Both the position numbers and the translations under genes were made by a program. A stretch of DNA of 64,000 nt from JAXGQD01 sp040766665 (GTDB lineage: Bacteria; Bacillota; Clostridia; Saccharofermentanales; Fastidiosipilaceae): contig JAXGQD010000001.1 of NCBI GenBank assembly GCA_040766665.1, forward strand, positions 310,001-374,000, read 5' to 3'. The notes beneath the pieces were generated by a model, which saw only the letters and a list, made by a program, of their open reading frames with translations, had not been told where the DNA came from and made no database searches. The first letter of the stretch is position 1. Every line of letters starts with the position of its first letter. Shown piece by piece: positions 18,741 through 27,715 of this stretch.

Positions 18741-19990
18741 AAATGCGTGCGCTTAAGGATTGTCAATTAACAGGCAAAACGGTCCTCGTGCGCCTGGATA
18801 TCAACTCTCCCTTAGACCCACAGAGCAAAAAAATTGTCAACGAAAACCGCATGAAGAAAAGTCTTCCGACGCTGCGTTATTTGATTGATCAAAAAGCGAA
18901 AATCGTCCTGATTGCACATCAGGGCGATACGCTCGATTATCAAAACCTGATTCCGATGGCAGAGCATGCGGAAAAGCTGAGCGGCTTATTGCAAACCCCG
19001 GTCGCTTATATCGACGACGTCTGTGGTCCTGCTGCTTTGGATGCGGTGAAGAACCTGGCTGAAGGCGAACTTCTGCTGCTGGGGAACCTGCGCTATCTCG
19101 CAGAGGAGATGTCCAGCTTTGAGACCGTTGTTAAACTGAGCCCCAGAGAAATGACGAAAACCTGGCTCGTGCGCAGCTTGGCACCGGTCTGTGATTTTTA
19201 TGTCAACGAAGCTTTCTCCGCAGCCCACCGCGCCTGCCCTTCGATGGTAGCTTTCCAAGAAGTACTGCCTACGGCGGCCGGTGAATTGCTCATGCAGGAG
19301 TATTCTGCCCTGAGCACTGTCTTGAATGCGGCAGAGAAACCCTCCGTCTTTGTTTTAGGCGGAGCTAAAATTTCGGATGCTTTTGGCATGATGGAACAGG
19401 TTTTAGCCAACGGCACAGCAGACCGCATTCTGACTACAGGTGTCACCGGCGTGGTATTCCTCTTGGCAAAAGGCATCAAAGTCGGTCAAAAGTATGAACA
19501 GTGGCTGGCTGATAAGGACTTCTTGGGCTTTGTCGCCCCGGCCAAGGCCTATCTGGAGACCTATGGTGAACGCATTGAGATGCCGCAAGATTTGGCCTAT
19601 GCCGCTGACGGCGTGCGCAAAGAAATAGACGTTGCGGATTTACCGCTCGATGATGCCTCGTTCTTAGATATCGGATCCAAGACCATCGCGCATTACGAGC
19701 AGATTTTGGCTGAAGCGAAAACCATCTTTGCGAACGGACCGGCCGGCGTTTATGAGGAAGAGCTATTCATCAACGGTACGAAAGCCATTTGGGAAGCGGT
19801 CGCCAAATCTCCTGCCTACTCCGTCATTGGCGGTGGCGACACCGTCAGCTCTGCAAGCAAATTCATCGATCTGAAAGACATCAGCTATGTGTGTACTGCA
19901 GGCGGTGCTATGGTACGTTTTATGACCGGCAAGCCTCTGCCCTTGGTCACAGCGATGGAAGAAGCTTATACTAGAGAAACTAAATCATAA
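18731..19990 (+). CDS. Phosphoglycerate kinase, archaeal-type
   Basis: 419 residues. Substrate-binding LVRLDINSPLD, RYL, and NEAFSAAHRACPSM; nucleotide-binding VLGGAKISDAFGM and VIGGGDTVSSASKF are all present, so it should be active. The spacing and the N-terminal pattern (DINSPLDP, SLPTLRYL, IVLIAHQGD) are of the archaeal branch rather than that of bacterial glycolysis. It would transfer phosphate from an acyl phosphate to ADP. The start is ATG 18731, inside the GAPDH gene; ATG 18743 is an alternative. Pairing with a type II GAPDH suggests a substrate-level phosphorylation module inherited together. Confidence 0.87.
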   Translation: MEIKMRALKDCQLTGKTVLVRLDINSPLDPQSKKIVNENRMKKSLPTLRYLIDQKAKIVLIAHQGDTLDYQNLIPMAEHAEKLSGLLQTPVAYIDDVCGPAALDAVKNLAEGELLLLGNLRYLAEEMSSFETVVKLSPREMTKTWLVRSLAPVCDFYVNEAFSAAHRACPSMVAFQEVLPTAAGELLMQEYSALSTVLNAAEKPSVFVLGGAKISDAFGMMEQVLANGTADRILTTGVTGVVFLLAKGIKVGQKYEQWLADKDFLGFVAPAKAYLETYGERIEMPQDLAYAADGVRKEIDVADLPLDDASFLDIGSKTIAHYEQILAEAKTIFANGPAGVYEEELFINGTKAIWEAVAKSPAYSVIGGGDTVSSASKFIDLKDISYVCTAGGAMVRFMTGKPLPLVTAMEEAYTRETKS

Positions 19991-20003
19991 GGAAGGAAAA
20001 ACA

Positions 20004-20861
20004 ATGGAGAAAAAGGATTTACTAGAACTGCAGCGTTTCGCGGCGGAAATCCGTCTGGAAACACTGAAAGAAGTGGCGACCCGTGGCTTCGGTCACCTCG
20101 CCGGCTCCCTGTCCGTGGTTGATCTTTTGGCGATTCTATATGGCAAAGAAATGCGCTACGACCCAAAAAATCCCCAATGGGACGGCCGTGACATCCTGGT
20201 GATGTCCAAAGGTCACGCGGGCCCCGCCGTTTATGCCACACTCGCTTTAAAGGGCTTCATGCCGATGGAGATGCTGAAAACCCTCAATCAGCCCGGGACC
20301 AAACTACCCAGTCACTGTGACCGCAAGCTGACCCCCGGTATCGACATGACCACGGGTTCCTTAGGTCAGGGCACATCCACCGCGATGGGTATGGCCTTAG
20401 GCTACAAACTGGATGGCAAAGACAACCGCGTTTATTTGGTCGTAGGCGATGGCGAATGCAATGAAGGCCAGGTTTGGGAGGCTGCTTTATTTGCCGCCCA
20501 ACAAAAACTGGATAACTTGATTCTCTTCGTTGACTACAACGGTAAACAGCTTGACGGTTACACCGACGACATTTTGGCACTCGGTGACATCGACAAAAAA
20601 TTTGCTGAGTTTGGATTTAATACCCAACGTGTCAACGGCAATGACATCGCCGAATTGTCAGCCGCCATTACTGCGGCGCAGCAAGTCAAAGGCCAGCCTT
20701 CCTGTATCGTGATGAACACCATCAAGGGCAAAGGCATTAAAGAGCTCGAAGAGATGTTGCTGAATCATCACATTCAACTCAGTGCCGAGTTTGTCGAGAC
20801 CGCTGAAGCCGAGCTCACGGAAGCACTGAAAAAAGCCGAGGAGGATTTAGCCAATGTTTAA
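20004..20861 (+). CDS. Transketolase, N-terminal subunit
   Basis: 285 residues covering the thiamine-diphosphate-binding domain: HLAGSLSVVDLLAILYG, SKGHAGPAVYATLALKG, GSLGQGTSTAMGMALG and the metal motif VGDGECNEGQVWEAA. It needs the C-terminal subunit encoded in the next gene, whose start overlaps its end by 8 bases. Split transketolases are common in Clostridia and archaea. The substrate is unknown; its operon place after GAPDH and PGK suggests that it makes the aldehyde that they oxidise (inference). Confidence 0.92.
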   Translation: MEKKDLLELQRFAAEIRLETLKEVATRGFGHLAGSLSVVDLLAILYGKEMRYDPKNPQWDGRDILVMSKGHAGPAVYATLALKGFMPMEMLKTLNQPGTKLPSHCDRKLTPGIDMTTGSLGQGTSTAMGMALGYKLDGKDNRVYLVVGDGECNEGQVWEAALFAAQQKLDNLILFVDYNGKQLDGYTDDILALGDIDKKFAEFGFNTQRVNGNDIAELSAAITAAQQVKGQPSCIVMNTIKGKGIKELEEMLLNHHIQLSAEFVETAEAELTEALKKAEEDLANV

Positions 20862-21816
20862 AGTAATTTATGATGGGAGCCCCGAAACCGCTTTACACAA
20901 ATCGGTCTTTGCCGAAACCGTGCAAGCGCTCTCCGCTGAAGATCCCGCTGTCATTTACTTAGACTGTGACCTGATGAACTCTTCCGGCACGTATAAGTTT
21001 TGGCAAAACAATCCCGACCGCGTCATCAACTGCGGCATTTCCGAAGCCAACATGATGGGCGTGGCCGCCGGTCTGTCGGCTGTAGGTAAGAAACCCTACA
21101 CCCACACCTTCGGTCCTTTTGCCTCCAGACGCTGCTACGACCAGGTTTTCTTGTCCATCGGTTACGCCGGTAACAGCGTGCGTATCTTTGGCTCTGACCC
21201 CGGTGTCCAGGCAGCATTCAACGGCGGTACCCACATGCCTTTTGAAGACATGGCCCTGATGCGTGCTGTTCCTACTTCTACCGTTTTTGATATCGCTGAC
21301 GCCGTCCAGCTCGCCGCTGTTCTGCGCCTTATCAAAGACCGTGAAGGACTGAACTACCTGCGTTCCACCCGCAAAAACTACAAGAAGATTTACTCAGAAG
21401 ATTCGGAATTCGAAATCGGCAAGGGAAATGTCCTGCGCGACGGCAAAGACCTGACCATCATCGCCTGTGGCATGATGGTGAGTGAAGCCATGGCGGCAGC
21501 GGAACTGCTCGAGGCCAAAGGCATCTCTGCCCGCGTCGTCGACATGTTCACCGTCAAACCGATTGATAAAGAACTAGTTCTGCGTTGCGCCGAAGAAACA
21601 GGTGCCATTCTGACCACGGAAAACCATAACGTCATCGGTGGTTTGGGTGATGCAGTGGGTGCTGTCCTGCTCGAAAATAAGCCGGTCCCCATGTTCAAAC
21701 ATGGCGTTTATGACTCCTTCGGCGAAGTCGGTCCCGCTGACTACCTAGCGAAGCGCTTCGGCCTAACCCCGGATGAAATTGTTGCAGCGGCTGAGAAGCT
21801 GGTGGCACGCAAGTAA
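20854..21816 (+). CDS. Transketolase, C-terminal subunit
   Basis: 320 residues with the pyrimidine domain (INCGISEANMMGVAAGLSA with the catalytic Glu, HTFGPFASRRCYDQVF) and the C-terminal domain. The substrate-channel loop reads GVQAAFNGGTHMPFEDMALM where ordinary transketolases usually show a GEDGxTHQxxED pattern, which hints at an altered substrate. The ATG lies inside the upstream subunit gene after GAGGA. Last gene of the operon; a strong terminator follows at 21883. Confidence 0.92.
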   Translation: MFKVIYDGSPETALHKSVFAETVQALSAEDPAVIYLDCDLMNSSGTYKFWQNNPDRVINCGISEANMMGVAAGLSAVGKKPYTHTFGPFASRRCYDQVFLSIGYAGNSVRIFGSDPGVQAAFNGGTHMPFEDMALMRAVPTSTVFDIADAVQLAAVLRLIKDREGLNYLRSTRKNYKKIYSEDSEFEIGKGNVLRDGKDLTIIACGMMVSEAMAAAELLEAKGISARVVDMFTVKPIDKELVLRCAEETGAILTTENHNVIGGLGDAVGAVLLENKPVPMFKHGVYDSFGEVGPADYLAKRFGLTPDEIVAAAEKLVARK

Positions 21817-21882
21817 AGGCTACGCCTGATTGCTTTCGTAAGGGTTTTCCTTGCATTTCGCTTGAAAAACATCAAATTTGAG

Positions 21883-21937
21883 AAAGCTGTTGTTTCAAGA
21901 GTGCTGATTTGCACTCCGCTGAAGCAACAGCTTTTTT
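21883..21937 (+). terminator. Strong intrinsic terminator of the iolD-transketolase operon
   Basis: A 15-base stem (AAAGCTGTTGTTTCA with TGAAGCAACAGCTTT, one mismatch) encloses a second perfect stem GAGTGC/GCACTC and ends in TTTTTT. The long composite hairpin marks the 3' end of the operon that began at 12410. Confidence 0.85.
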
Positions 21938-22102
21938 GTATTTGAATAGAAGCCAAGTTTGGTGTTTCAGGACGTGCGAACGGTATTGTTTGGCGGTACT
22001 ATTTCTAAGTAGTGTTTTTGGGAAAATGCCGTCTTTATTGTGTTCTTGGTTTGGTTTGGGTGGGGTGGGTGGCCAAGAGCAATGAAATTGGACAAAATTT
22101 TC

Positions 22103-22290
22103 GGGGATGTGGTCATTTCAGTGGTTTTAGGGTCTCTATTCATGTCAAGTTGACGATTTTGTGACAGTAATTGCGACTGTGTGGTCGCCGCCACCACATC
22201 CCTGTAAAAAGTGGGCAAAAAACAGCCTTTAGACATGTCCGCCAGCTGTCCATGGGCACTTTCAACCACATCCCCGTAAAAAGTGGGTTA
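22103..22290 (+). repeat. Interspersed repeat, family 1, copy A
   Basis: A 188-bp degenerate element that shares architecture with 42641-42824: GGGGATGTGGT at its start, CCACATCC followed by C(T/C)GTAAAAAGTGG-like text at offset 91 and again at offset 164. The other copy has the same blocks at offsets 91 and 163. GGGGATGTGG and CCACATCC are inverse complements, so the RNA could fold. The rest of 21938-22390 holds no gene that I can support. Confidence 0.65.
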
Positions 22291-22321
22291 AAAACCGCCT
22301 CCTTATAAATTTCAGAGGAGA

Positions 22322-22351
22322 GGAGTCGCAGCCTCCCAAGCCTTGCGACGT
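22322..22351 (+). repeat. 30-bp hairpin repeat, copy 1
   Basis: GTCGCA and TGCGAC arms around a CCAAGCC core. It matches 34021-34050 at about 27 of 30 positions and, inverted, the looser copy at 42851-42876. It lies just before the promoter of the TIR gene. Confidence 0.55.
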
Positions 22352-22395
22352 TTCGTCTACTTAAGCCACGACTATATCCCTGCTACTGCTGCTGG

Positions 22396-22401
22396 TATAA
22401 T
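22396..22401 (+). promoter_or_regulatory. Probable -10 box (TGGTATAAT) for the TIR gene
   Basis: An extended -10 (TGG-TATAAT) 39 bases before the start codon; no convincing -35 is visible, which extended -10 promoters can lack. Confidence 0.45.
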
Positions 22402-22440
22402 CTTTTTGAAAACTTTACTCAGCAACGAGCTGGAGGGAAA

Positions 22441-25400
22441 ATGAGCGACGCGCATCTGAACGATATTCCGACTGCGGACACCTTTAAATACGATGCCTTC
22501 ATCAGCTATCGGCATGTTGAGCCTGACGCGACCATTGCAGCGCGCATCCACAGCCTGATTGAAAGCTTTAACGTACCGAAAGACTTTTATGTCAACGGCA
22601 AAAAACCGAGCTATCGTGTCTTCAGAGACCGCGAAGAATTAACCACCAAAGAACTCAGTGAATCAATCAACGACGCCCTCCATTCCTCGAAATATCTCAT
22701 TGTCATCTGCTCGAAGCGCACCCCTTTGTCGCCCTGGTGTGTCAAAGAAGTGGAGACCTTTTTAAAACTGCGTGGACAGGATTATGTTATTCCGGTTTTG
22801 GTTGAGGGGGAGCCTTCCGAATCTTTCCCGCCGCCTCTTTTGAATCTGAAAAAGATTGTGGTCGGTGACGACGGTGAAGAGCATGAATTAGGCCAGGAGC
22901 TCTTGGCTGCGGAATTACGTCCTGCCGCTGTGCAAGTGAAAAGCTTTGTAGGCTATCAGCAGCTGGAAGAAAATAACGATCCACGCCTGAAAGAACTGAC
23001 CAAGGAAGCTTTGGCGCTTTTACCAGTTGAGAAATACCGCATTATGGCTGCTATGCTGGGTGTCACTTACGGTGATTTAAAACAACGCGACAAGGAAAGG
23101 CGCACCAAACGCCTACTCAGCCTAATGGCCATCGCTGCGGCGCTCCTACTGGTATTCGGCATCTTTATGTTTAATGCCTATACCAATGCCGAGCGGGCAA
23201 GGAAGGAAGCTTTGCAAACCAACTCGGCCATGCTTTTAAAGACGGCACAGGACTTAAGCGAACGGGGGGATCCTCAGAAAGCGGTCATGATTGGGCGCAG
23301 GGCTTTTGAACAAGCAGAAAGCGACATGCCCTTGTATACGCAACTGAAAGCGGACTATTTTAATGTTCTCAACAACAGCCTGCATCAGAATGTTGTGGAT
23401 TGGCAGAGCAGCATAGACACGAACAATCGCTTTACTTTCACTTCCATTCATCCCACGGAAGATGTACTTGCTGCCGGTCTCGGTAACGACAGCGTTGCTT
23501 TATGGCAGCTTTCGAATGGAAAACTATTGCGTGTACTGGGCGGTTTTAAACAGCAGGTGAAGCATTTGGATTACAGCCCTGACGGCCGATTTTTGGCGGC
23601 GGGTGCTTTTGATAATCAGGTCAAAGTTTGGGATAGCCGCGCAGATTATGCGGAAGTAGCCAGCTTTGACGTGGGTGGCTTGGTGCTCTTAAACAGCTTT
23701 TCCAGTGATGGTAAAGCCATGTATATCGTGGTTAATATCGGTTTGGAGTATAAGCTTTTTGTGGTGGATACGAAGAGCTGGCAGATGTCGCAGGGCTTTG
23801 TTTTGCCAAGTGAAATGACCCGCATCAGCTTCAATCCTGCGCGTGCCGAAGCCTATGTTTTACTGGGTAACAGCAGTACGAACGAGATTCCGGTCATCAG
23901 CCTGAATGACGGACGCGAACTGTCCAGAATTGAGCTGAAAGAGCAGGAGGAAGGAGCTGAACTCACTTACTTTAATCAGAGCAACTCCAATCTGCTTATC
24001 GATAAAAACGGTGAATATCTTTATACCATTAGCTCAAAGTTTGTTTCGAAATTTGATCTGAAAGATCAGCGTTTAGTGTTTCGCAAGGAAACAGGCTTTA
24101 TGACGGATTTACTTTTACCCATTGCGCTTTCTGCAAATGGGGAAGTGCTCTATTATGCCGATGGCGGGACTTTGATTGCGATCGATACGCATGACGGGGA
24201 AAAGCTTTTTAGCAGTTATTTTGATGAACGCGTTGTCAGTTTGCAAAGTGGGGCAGAGGACTTGCTTTGCCTGCTGCTCTACGACGGAAGCACGGCCGTT
24301 ATGAGGGGAGAGCAAATTATCAGCACGAAGCTTCCCTTTGGTGAAGGCAAAGGGGAATACTTAGAAATCAGCCCGGACGGGGCATTTCTGCTTGTACAGT
24401 CGCTGACCGACCGTAAGATCCGCATCGCCAAAATCGCCGGCCGCAACATCGACCTTTACCGTGAGGCGCGCTTACTGAAAACGAGTGATAACCGCCGCTA
24501 CGCCTTGTTTTATAACTTTGGCGAACACTACGTTTGGGATGTGGTGGAGAACAAGATTGCTTATCAATTCGATGAACTCCCTATCCTTTCGGATGCGGTT
24601 TATGGGAGAAACAGCGATGGTTTACGGCTTAGTAACGACGGGCGTTACCTCGCCACAGTCGTGACTTACGAAAGTGAGACGGGCGAGAATTACGAAAGAA
24701 AACTGGAAGTGTTTGATCTGGCTGAGAAGAAAGTACAGTACTCTGAGCCTCTGCCCTTGCCCAGTCCTTTTTATAGCTTTACGCCGGACAGTCAAGCCTT
24801 ATTGCTGCTCTCTCCGACCGGGGACTTGCGCCTGTTAGCCCTTGCGGATGGCGAACTTTTGGCCACGGCCATGTTGCAGCCGTCTTGGGTGACATCTCTT
24901 GTGTTCAGTGATGACGGGGCGTATTTTGCCGTTAACTATAACACCGGGCTTAATCATGTCTATTCGAGCAGTGATTATGAAAAAGTTTTCGAAGGCAACG
25001 GTAGCGTCTTGGATCTCTCGTACAGTGAAGCGGCTAAGCTGCAAGTGCGTGGGGTCTATATGGATGCGGCATTTTTCTGGGAAGAAGGGCAAAAGGAAGA
25101 GCGCCACAGTCTCAGCACAGCACGTGCCGCGCTGGGCGAAGATATGAGCAATCTAAATGTTTATGACCGGGCGTCAAACTTCTTGCTCACGCTAAAGACC
25201 ATTGAAAATGAGGCGGCAGCGGTTTTGCTGGATTTTTCAAGCGGAGCGCTGATTGCCAATATTCCGATTAACAGCAAGGATAATTACCCATACGCGAGCA
25301 TTCTTCCGGGGGGAAAGGGCATCTTGATCTATGAGAAAGATACGCTAATCACCCGCTATCTGGCTGACGGTGAGGAAGAATACGAGCTCTCGTCCCAGAC

Positions 25401-25512
25401 CAAGCATTATCGATTGGCTGATTTTGCCGAGTTGGAAGAGGATGGGCTCGCTTTTAGCGCCGGCAGAGTACTGACAGAGGCCGAACTATTGGAATTGGGC
25501 ATAAGTGAGTAA
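22441..25512 (+). CDS. TIR-domain, transmembrane, WD40 beta-propeller protein
   Basis: 1023 residues. A TIR domain at about 15-135 (YDAFISYRH, RDREELTTKELSESI, SPWCVKEVETF). Glu103 sits four residues after the Trp, as the catalytic Glu of NAD-cleaving TIR domains does, so NADase activity is plausible. A single membrane helix at about 226-245 follows, then a short coiled region and some 750 residues of WD40-like blades (SPDGRFLAAGAFDNQVKVWD, NDGRYLATV, SDDGAYFAVNY). The TIR would face the cytoplasm and the propeller the outside, since the helix is the only membrane segment. The start follows TGGAGGG. The next gene encodes a membrane RyR-domain protein, another class linked to nucleotide-based immunity. 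A signalling rather than defence role cannot be excluded. Confidence 0.88.
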   Translation: MSDAHLNDIPTADTFKYDAFISYRHVEPDATIAARIHSLIESFNVPKDFYVNGKKPSYRVFRDREELTTKELSESINDALHSSKYLIVICSKRTPLSPWCVKEVETFLKLRGQDYVIPVLVEGEPSESFPPPLLNLKKIVVGDDGEEHELGQELLAAELRPAAVQVKSFVGYQQLEENNDPRLKELTKEALALLPVEKYRIMAAMLGVTYGDLKQRDKERRTKRLLSLMAIAAALLLVFGIFMFNAYTNAERARKEALQTNSAMLLKTAQDLSERGDPQKAVMIGRRAFEQAESDMPLYTQLKADYFNVLNNSLHQNVVDWQSSIDTNNRFTFTSIHPTEDVLAAGLGNDSVALWQLSNGKLLRVLGGFKQQVKHLDYSPDGRFLAAGAFDNQVKVWDSRADYAEVASFDVGGLVLLNSFSSDGKAMYIVVNIGLEYKLFVVDTKSWQMSQGFVLPSEMTRISFNPARAEAYVLLGNSSTNEIPVISLNDGRELSRIELKEQEEGAELTYFNQSNSNLLIDKNGEYLYTISSKFVSKFDLKDQRLVFRKETGFMTDLLLPIALSANGEVLYYADGGTLIAIDTHDGEKLFSSYFDERVVSLQSGAEDLLCLLLYDGSTAVMRGEQIISTKLPFGEGKGEYLEISPDGAFLLVQSLTDRKIRIAKIAGRNIDLYREARLLKTSDNRRYALFYNFGEHYVWDVVENKIAYQFDELPILSDAVYGRNSDGLRLSNDGRYLATVVTYESETGENYERKLEVFDLAEKKVQYSEPLPLPSPFYSFTPDSQALLLLSPTGDLRLLALADGELLATAMLQPSWVTSLVFSDDGAYFAVNYNTGLNHVYSSSDYEKVFEGNGSVLDLSYSEAAKLQVRGVYMDAAFFWEEGQKEERHSLSTARAALGEDMSNLNVYDRASNFLLTLKTIENEAAAVLLDFSSGALIANIPINSKDNYPYASILPGGKGILIYEKDTLITRYLADGEEEYELSSQTKHYRLADFAELEEDGLAFSAGRVLTEAELLELGISE

Positions 25513-25608
25513 AGGAAAAACAGGCCGGCTTTTATGAATAGTGGCAAAATTATGGAGAAAATCTGTCGAAAGGCTTGTAATCATGAAATGCTTTGATAAA
25601 ATGTACCT

Positions 25609-25703
25609 ATTCCACCACGCCTCTCCAGGGAAGCGCACCCGGGTGGAATTTTTTATCGGCGAAACTTTTAGTCCTCAGCCGGACTGAAAGCTTTCGCTTT
25701 TTT
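25609..25703 (+). promoter_or_regulatory. Structured leader with tandem hairpins and terminator before the RyR gene
   Basis: Hairpin 1: ATTCCACC (25609-25616) with GGTGGAAT (25642-25649), followed by T6. Hairpin 2: a 16-bp stem from GCGAAACTTTTAGTCC (25659-25674) to GGACTGAAAGC(TTTCGC) at 25681-25697 with one bulged base and a T6 tail. GATAAAAT at about 25593-25600 could be a -10 box, which would put both hairpins in the leader. It may simply terminate the TIR transcript, or be an attenuator. No known riboswitch class was recognised. Confidence 0.5.
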
Positions 25704-25727
25704 ATAGGCAGAAGGAGGGAAAACGAG

Positions 25728-27574
25728 ATGGCAGAAACGACTTTGAAACAACGCGGGCGCTGGCCTTTTATTCGTAAAAGACTCTTTAATCTCATCTACA
25801 TCGTGGGCGTGGTGCTAAGCGTAATCGGCAGTTACCAGGTTTATGCCCCCCAGGTACAAGGGGCTTGGGAACTGGTGACGAATGTGCTGTTTAGTGTCAT
25901 CAAGCTCTTCCTCTTTGCACCAACAGTAGGTATGGACCAAGTTGCCCCTCCTGCTTATGAATTGGCCACCTGGATTGCTCCTTTAGGTACGGTCATTGGT
26001 TTCTTCCAAGTCTTTGAGAAGCAACTATTACGTTTCAGGCAGTGGCTGAGGCATGAACGCAAAGCTCATTTATTGGTCACGGGTGATGCATCACTGGCAG
26101 AAATCTTTCTGCAGCAGGTGCAAGCCGAAAACCCCAATGAACGTTTGCTCTATTTAGTCGAACAGGGTTATAAGCCTGAAGATTTTCTGGGCTTGGAACG
26201 GCGCGGTATCAAGGTGGCAGGGCTAGATTTTTCTCATCCTGACTTTTATGAAAATGCGCTCTTGGCCAGTCGTTATCGTTTTCATGACGCAAAAGCCTTA
26301 GTTTGTTTCGATGCGGAGCCGCAGAATTTTGGCAAAGTAGCTGCCATCAATCAGATTTTGGGCCGGAGTGAAAAACCACCTATCCCGACACATCTCTTGA
26401 GTGCCGATGAAAAAGCGAAAGAAATTTTAGAAGACAGAGCCTTAAATTGGCAAAATCTCGATGTGCACTTTTTAACCTCAATGATCTGAAAGCCATGCAA
26501 CTGGTACAGAGGGAGGATTTTCCTGTCTATCAGACTGCCGGATTAAACAGCACGTGGCAGTCTACAGATGTCGTTTCTGAAAAGACGATTGCGCAGAAAT
26601 TAGCGCATGCGCATGTCTTAATTATCGGATTTGGCCAGCTGGGACAGGCTGTTTTCAGGCAAGTGAGCAATGTGGCGACAATCAACACGCATGAACGGCT
26701 ACGCATAACTATTGTAGACAAAAATGCCAATACGAAGTTCGATTTCTTTGAGGCAGACATCGATCAATTGGAAAAAGTCTGTGACGTGCATTTGATTAAT
26801 CACGATTTACAAGCCAAAGCCTTGCCTACGGCTTTATATGCTGCAAGCCAAGAGTACCCCTTTACGGCATTGGTTTTTTGCCTAGATGATGCGCAACGCA
26901 GTTTGCTATCCTATGAACGGTTACACAGACTCTTTGCCGGAGCTTCTGTCGCCGTCTACTGCCCTAAACCTGCGGAGTTGAGTTCCCTGGTGGAAGCTAT
27001 TGAGGCGAAACGTGGCACCCTGCTGTGTTTCGGTGCGGATACGGATATTCTGAATAAAAACGTATTACTCAATGAGCAATTGCTGAGTAGGGCGAAGTAT
27101 TTTAATGCGGAATATAACCGAGTGGCAGCGGAATTGATGGGCTGGCCGGTTGAAACGCGCAGCCCTGAAGAACAGTGGCTGCAGCTCAATACCCTAAAGA
27201 AAGAGTCGAGTTTGGCCCAAACTTTACATAGGCCGAGCAAACGCGCGATTATAGAAAAGCTTTGTCAGTTAAACGAATTTCCGGACAGCGTAGAGACACT
27301 GTGTGAGCGCTGGCGTGCTGAGTTGGAAGGCTTAAGTACAGCTGAACAGGTCAATTTGATTGTCGCAGATCCGGTGAAAAATTTTCTAACTGAGCTTGAG
27401 CATCGCCGTTGGAACAACTTTCATTACATGCGCAATTTTTACTACGCTGAAGAAAAAGACTTGGCCAACAAAAAACACGACTGTCTAATTGATGATTGGG
27501 CTGCATTTTTGGCGGGACCGCAGCGCGACAAAGCCATATATGACTTTCTTTCGATTTTGGCGCTGGACGCTTGA
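25728..27574 (+). CDS. Membrane TrkA-N-like / RyR-domain protein, frameshifted as sequenced
   Basis: Start ATG 25728 behind GGAGGG. Two hydrophobic segments lie at about residues 23-44 and 80-100 (LIYIVGVVLSVIGSY; WIAPLGTVIGFFQVF), then a Rossmann-like TrkA-N region (HLLVTGDASLAEIFLQQV), a second one (HVLIIGFGQLGQAVFRQV) and a C-terminal RyR domain (ELEHRRWNNFHYMRNFYYA). The frame breaks at the T run 26469-26473; one more T restores VHFFNLNDLKAM and a 615-residue protein. RyR domains are known from ryanodine receptors and from bacterial conflict systems, where they are thought to bind nucleotide ligands. With the TIR gene it may form a sensor-effector pair; ligand and channel activity are inference. 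Confidence 0.78.
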
Positions 27575-27617
27575 GCGCAGGAGAAAGCTTAATCGACAGT
27601 AAATGCTGAAGCGGAGT

Positions 27618-27642
27618 GGTCGTTTTTTGCCAAAAATCGACC
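27618..27642 (+). terminator. Inverted repeat after the RyR gene
   Basis: GGTCG (27618-27622) with CGACC (27638-27642), extended by T6/A5 arms, a near-perfect 25-bp palindrome 44 bp after the stop codon. The poly-T arm makes it a possible bidirectional terminator. Confidence 0.4.
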
Positions 27643-27715
27643 TGGGCTGGTCAAGCTTGACTATGATTCTTTATAATAACAGCTTAAGGTAGACCGAAAG
27701 GATAGGTAGGACGGT

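Noticed and set aside
22140..22290. CRISPR array from the repeated CCACATCCC(C/T)GTAAAAAGTGG text
   Set aside because: Only two units, unequal spacing, and no cas genes.
25609..25703. Known riboswitch class (c-di-AMP, glycine, guanidine, fluoride, preQ1) in the RyR leader
   Set aside because: None of the conserved cores that I could recall matched; only generic hairpins are claimed.
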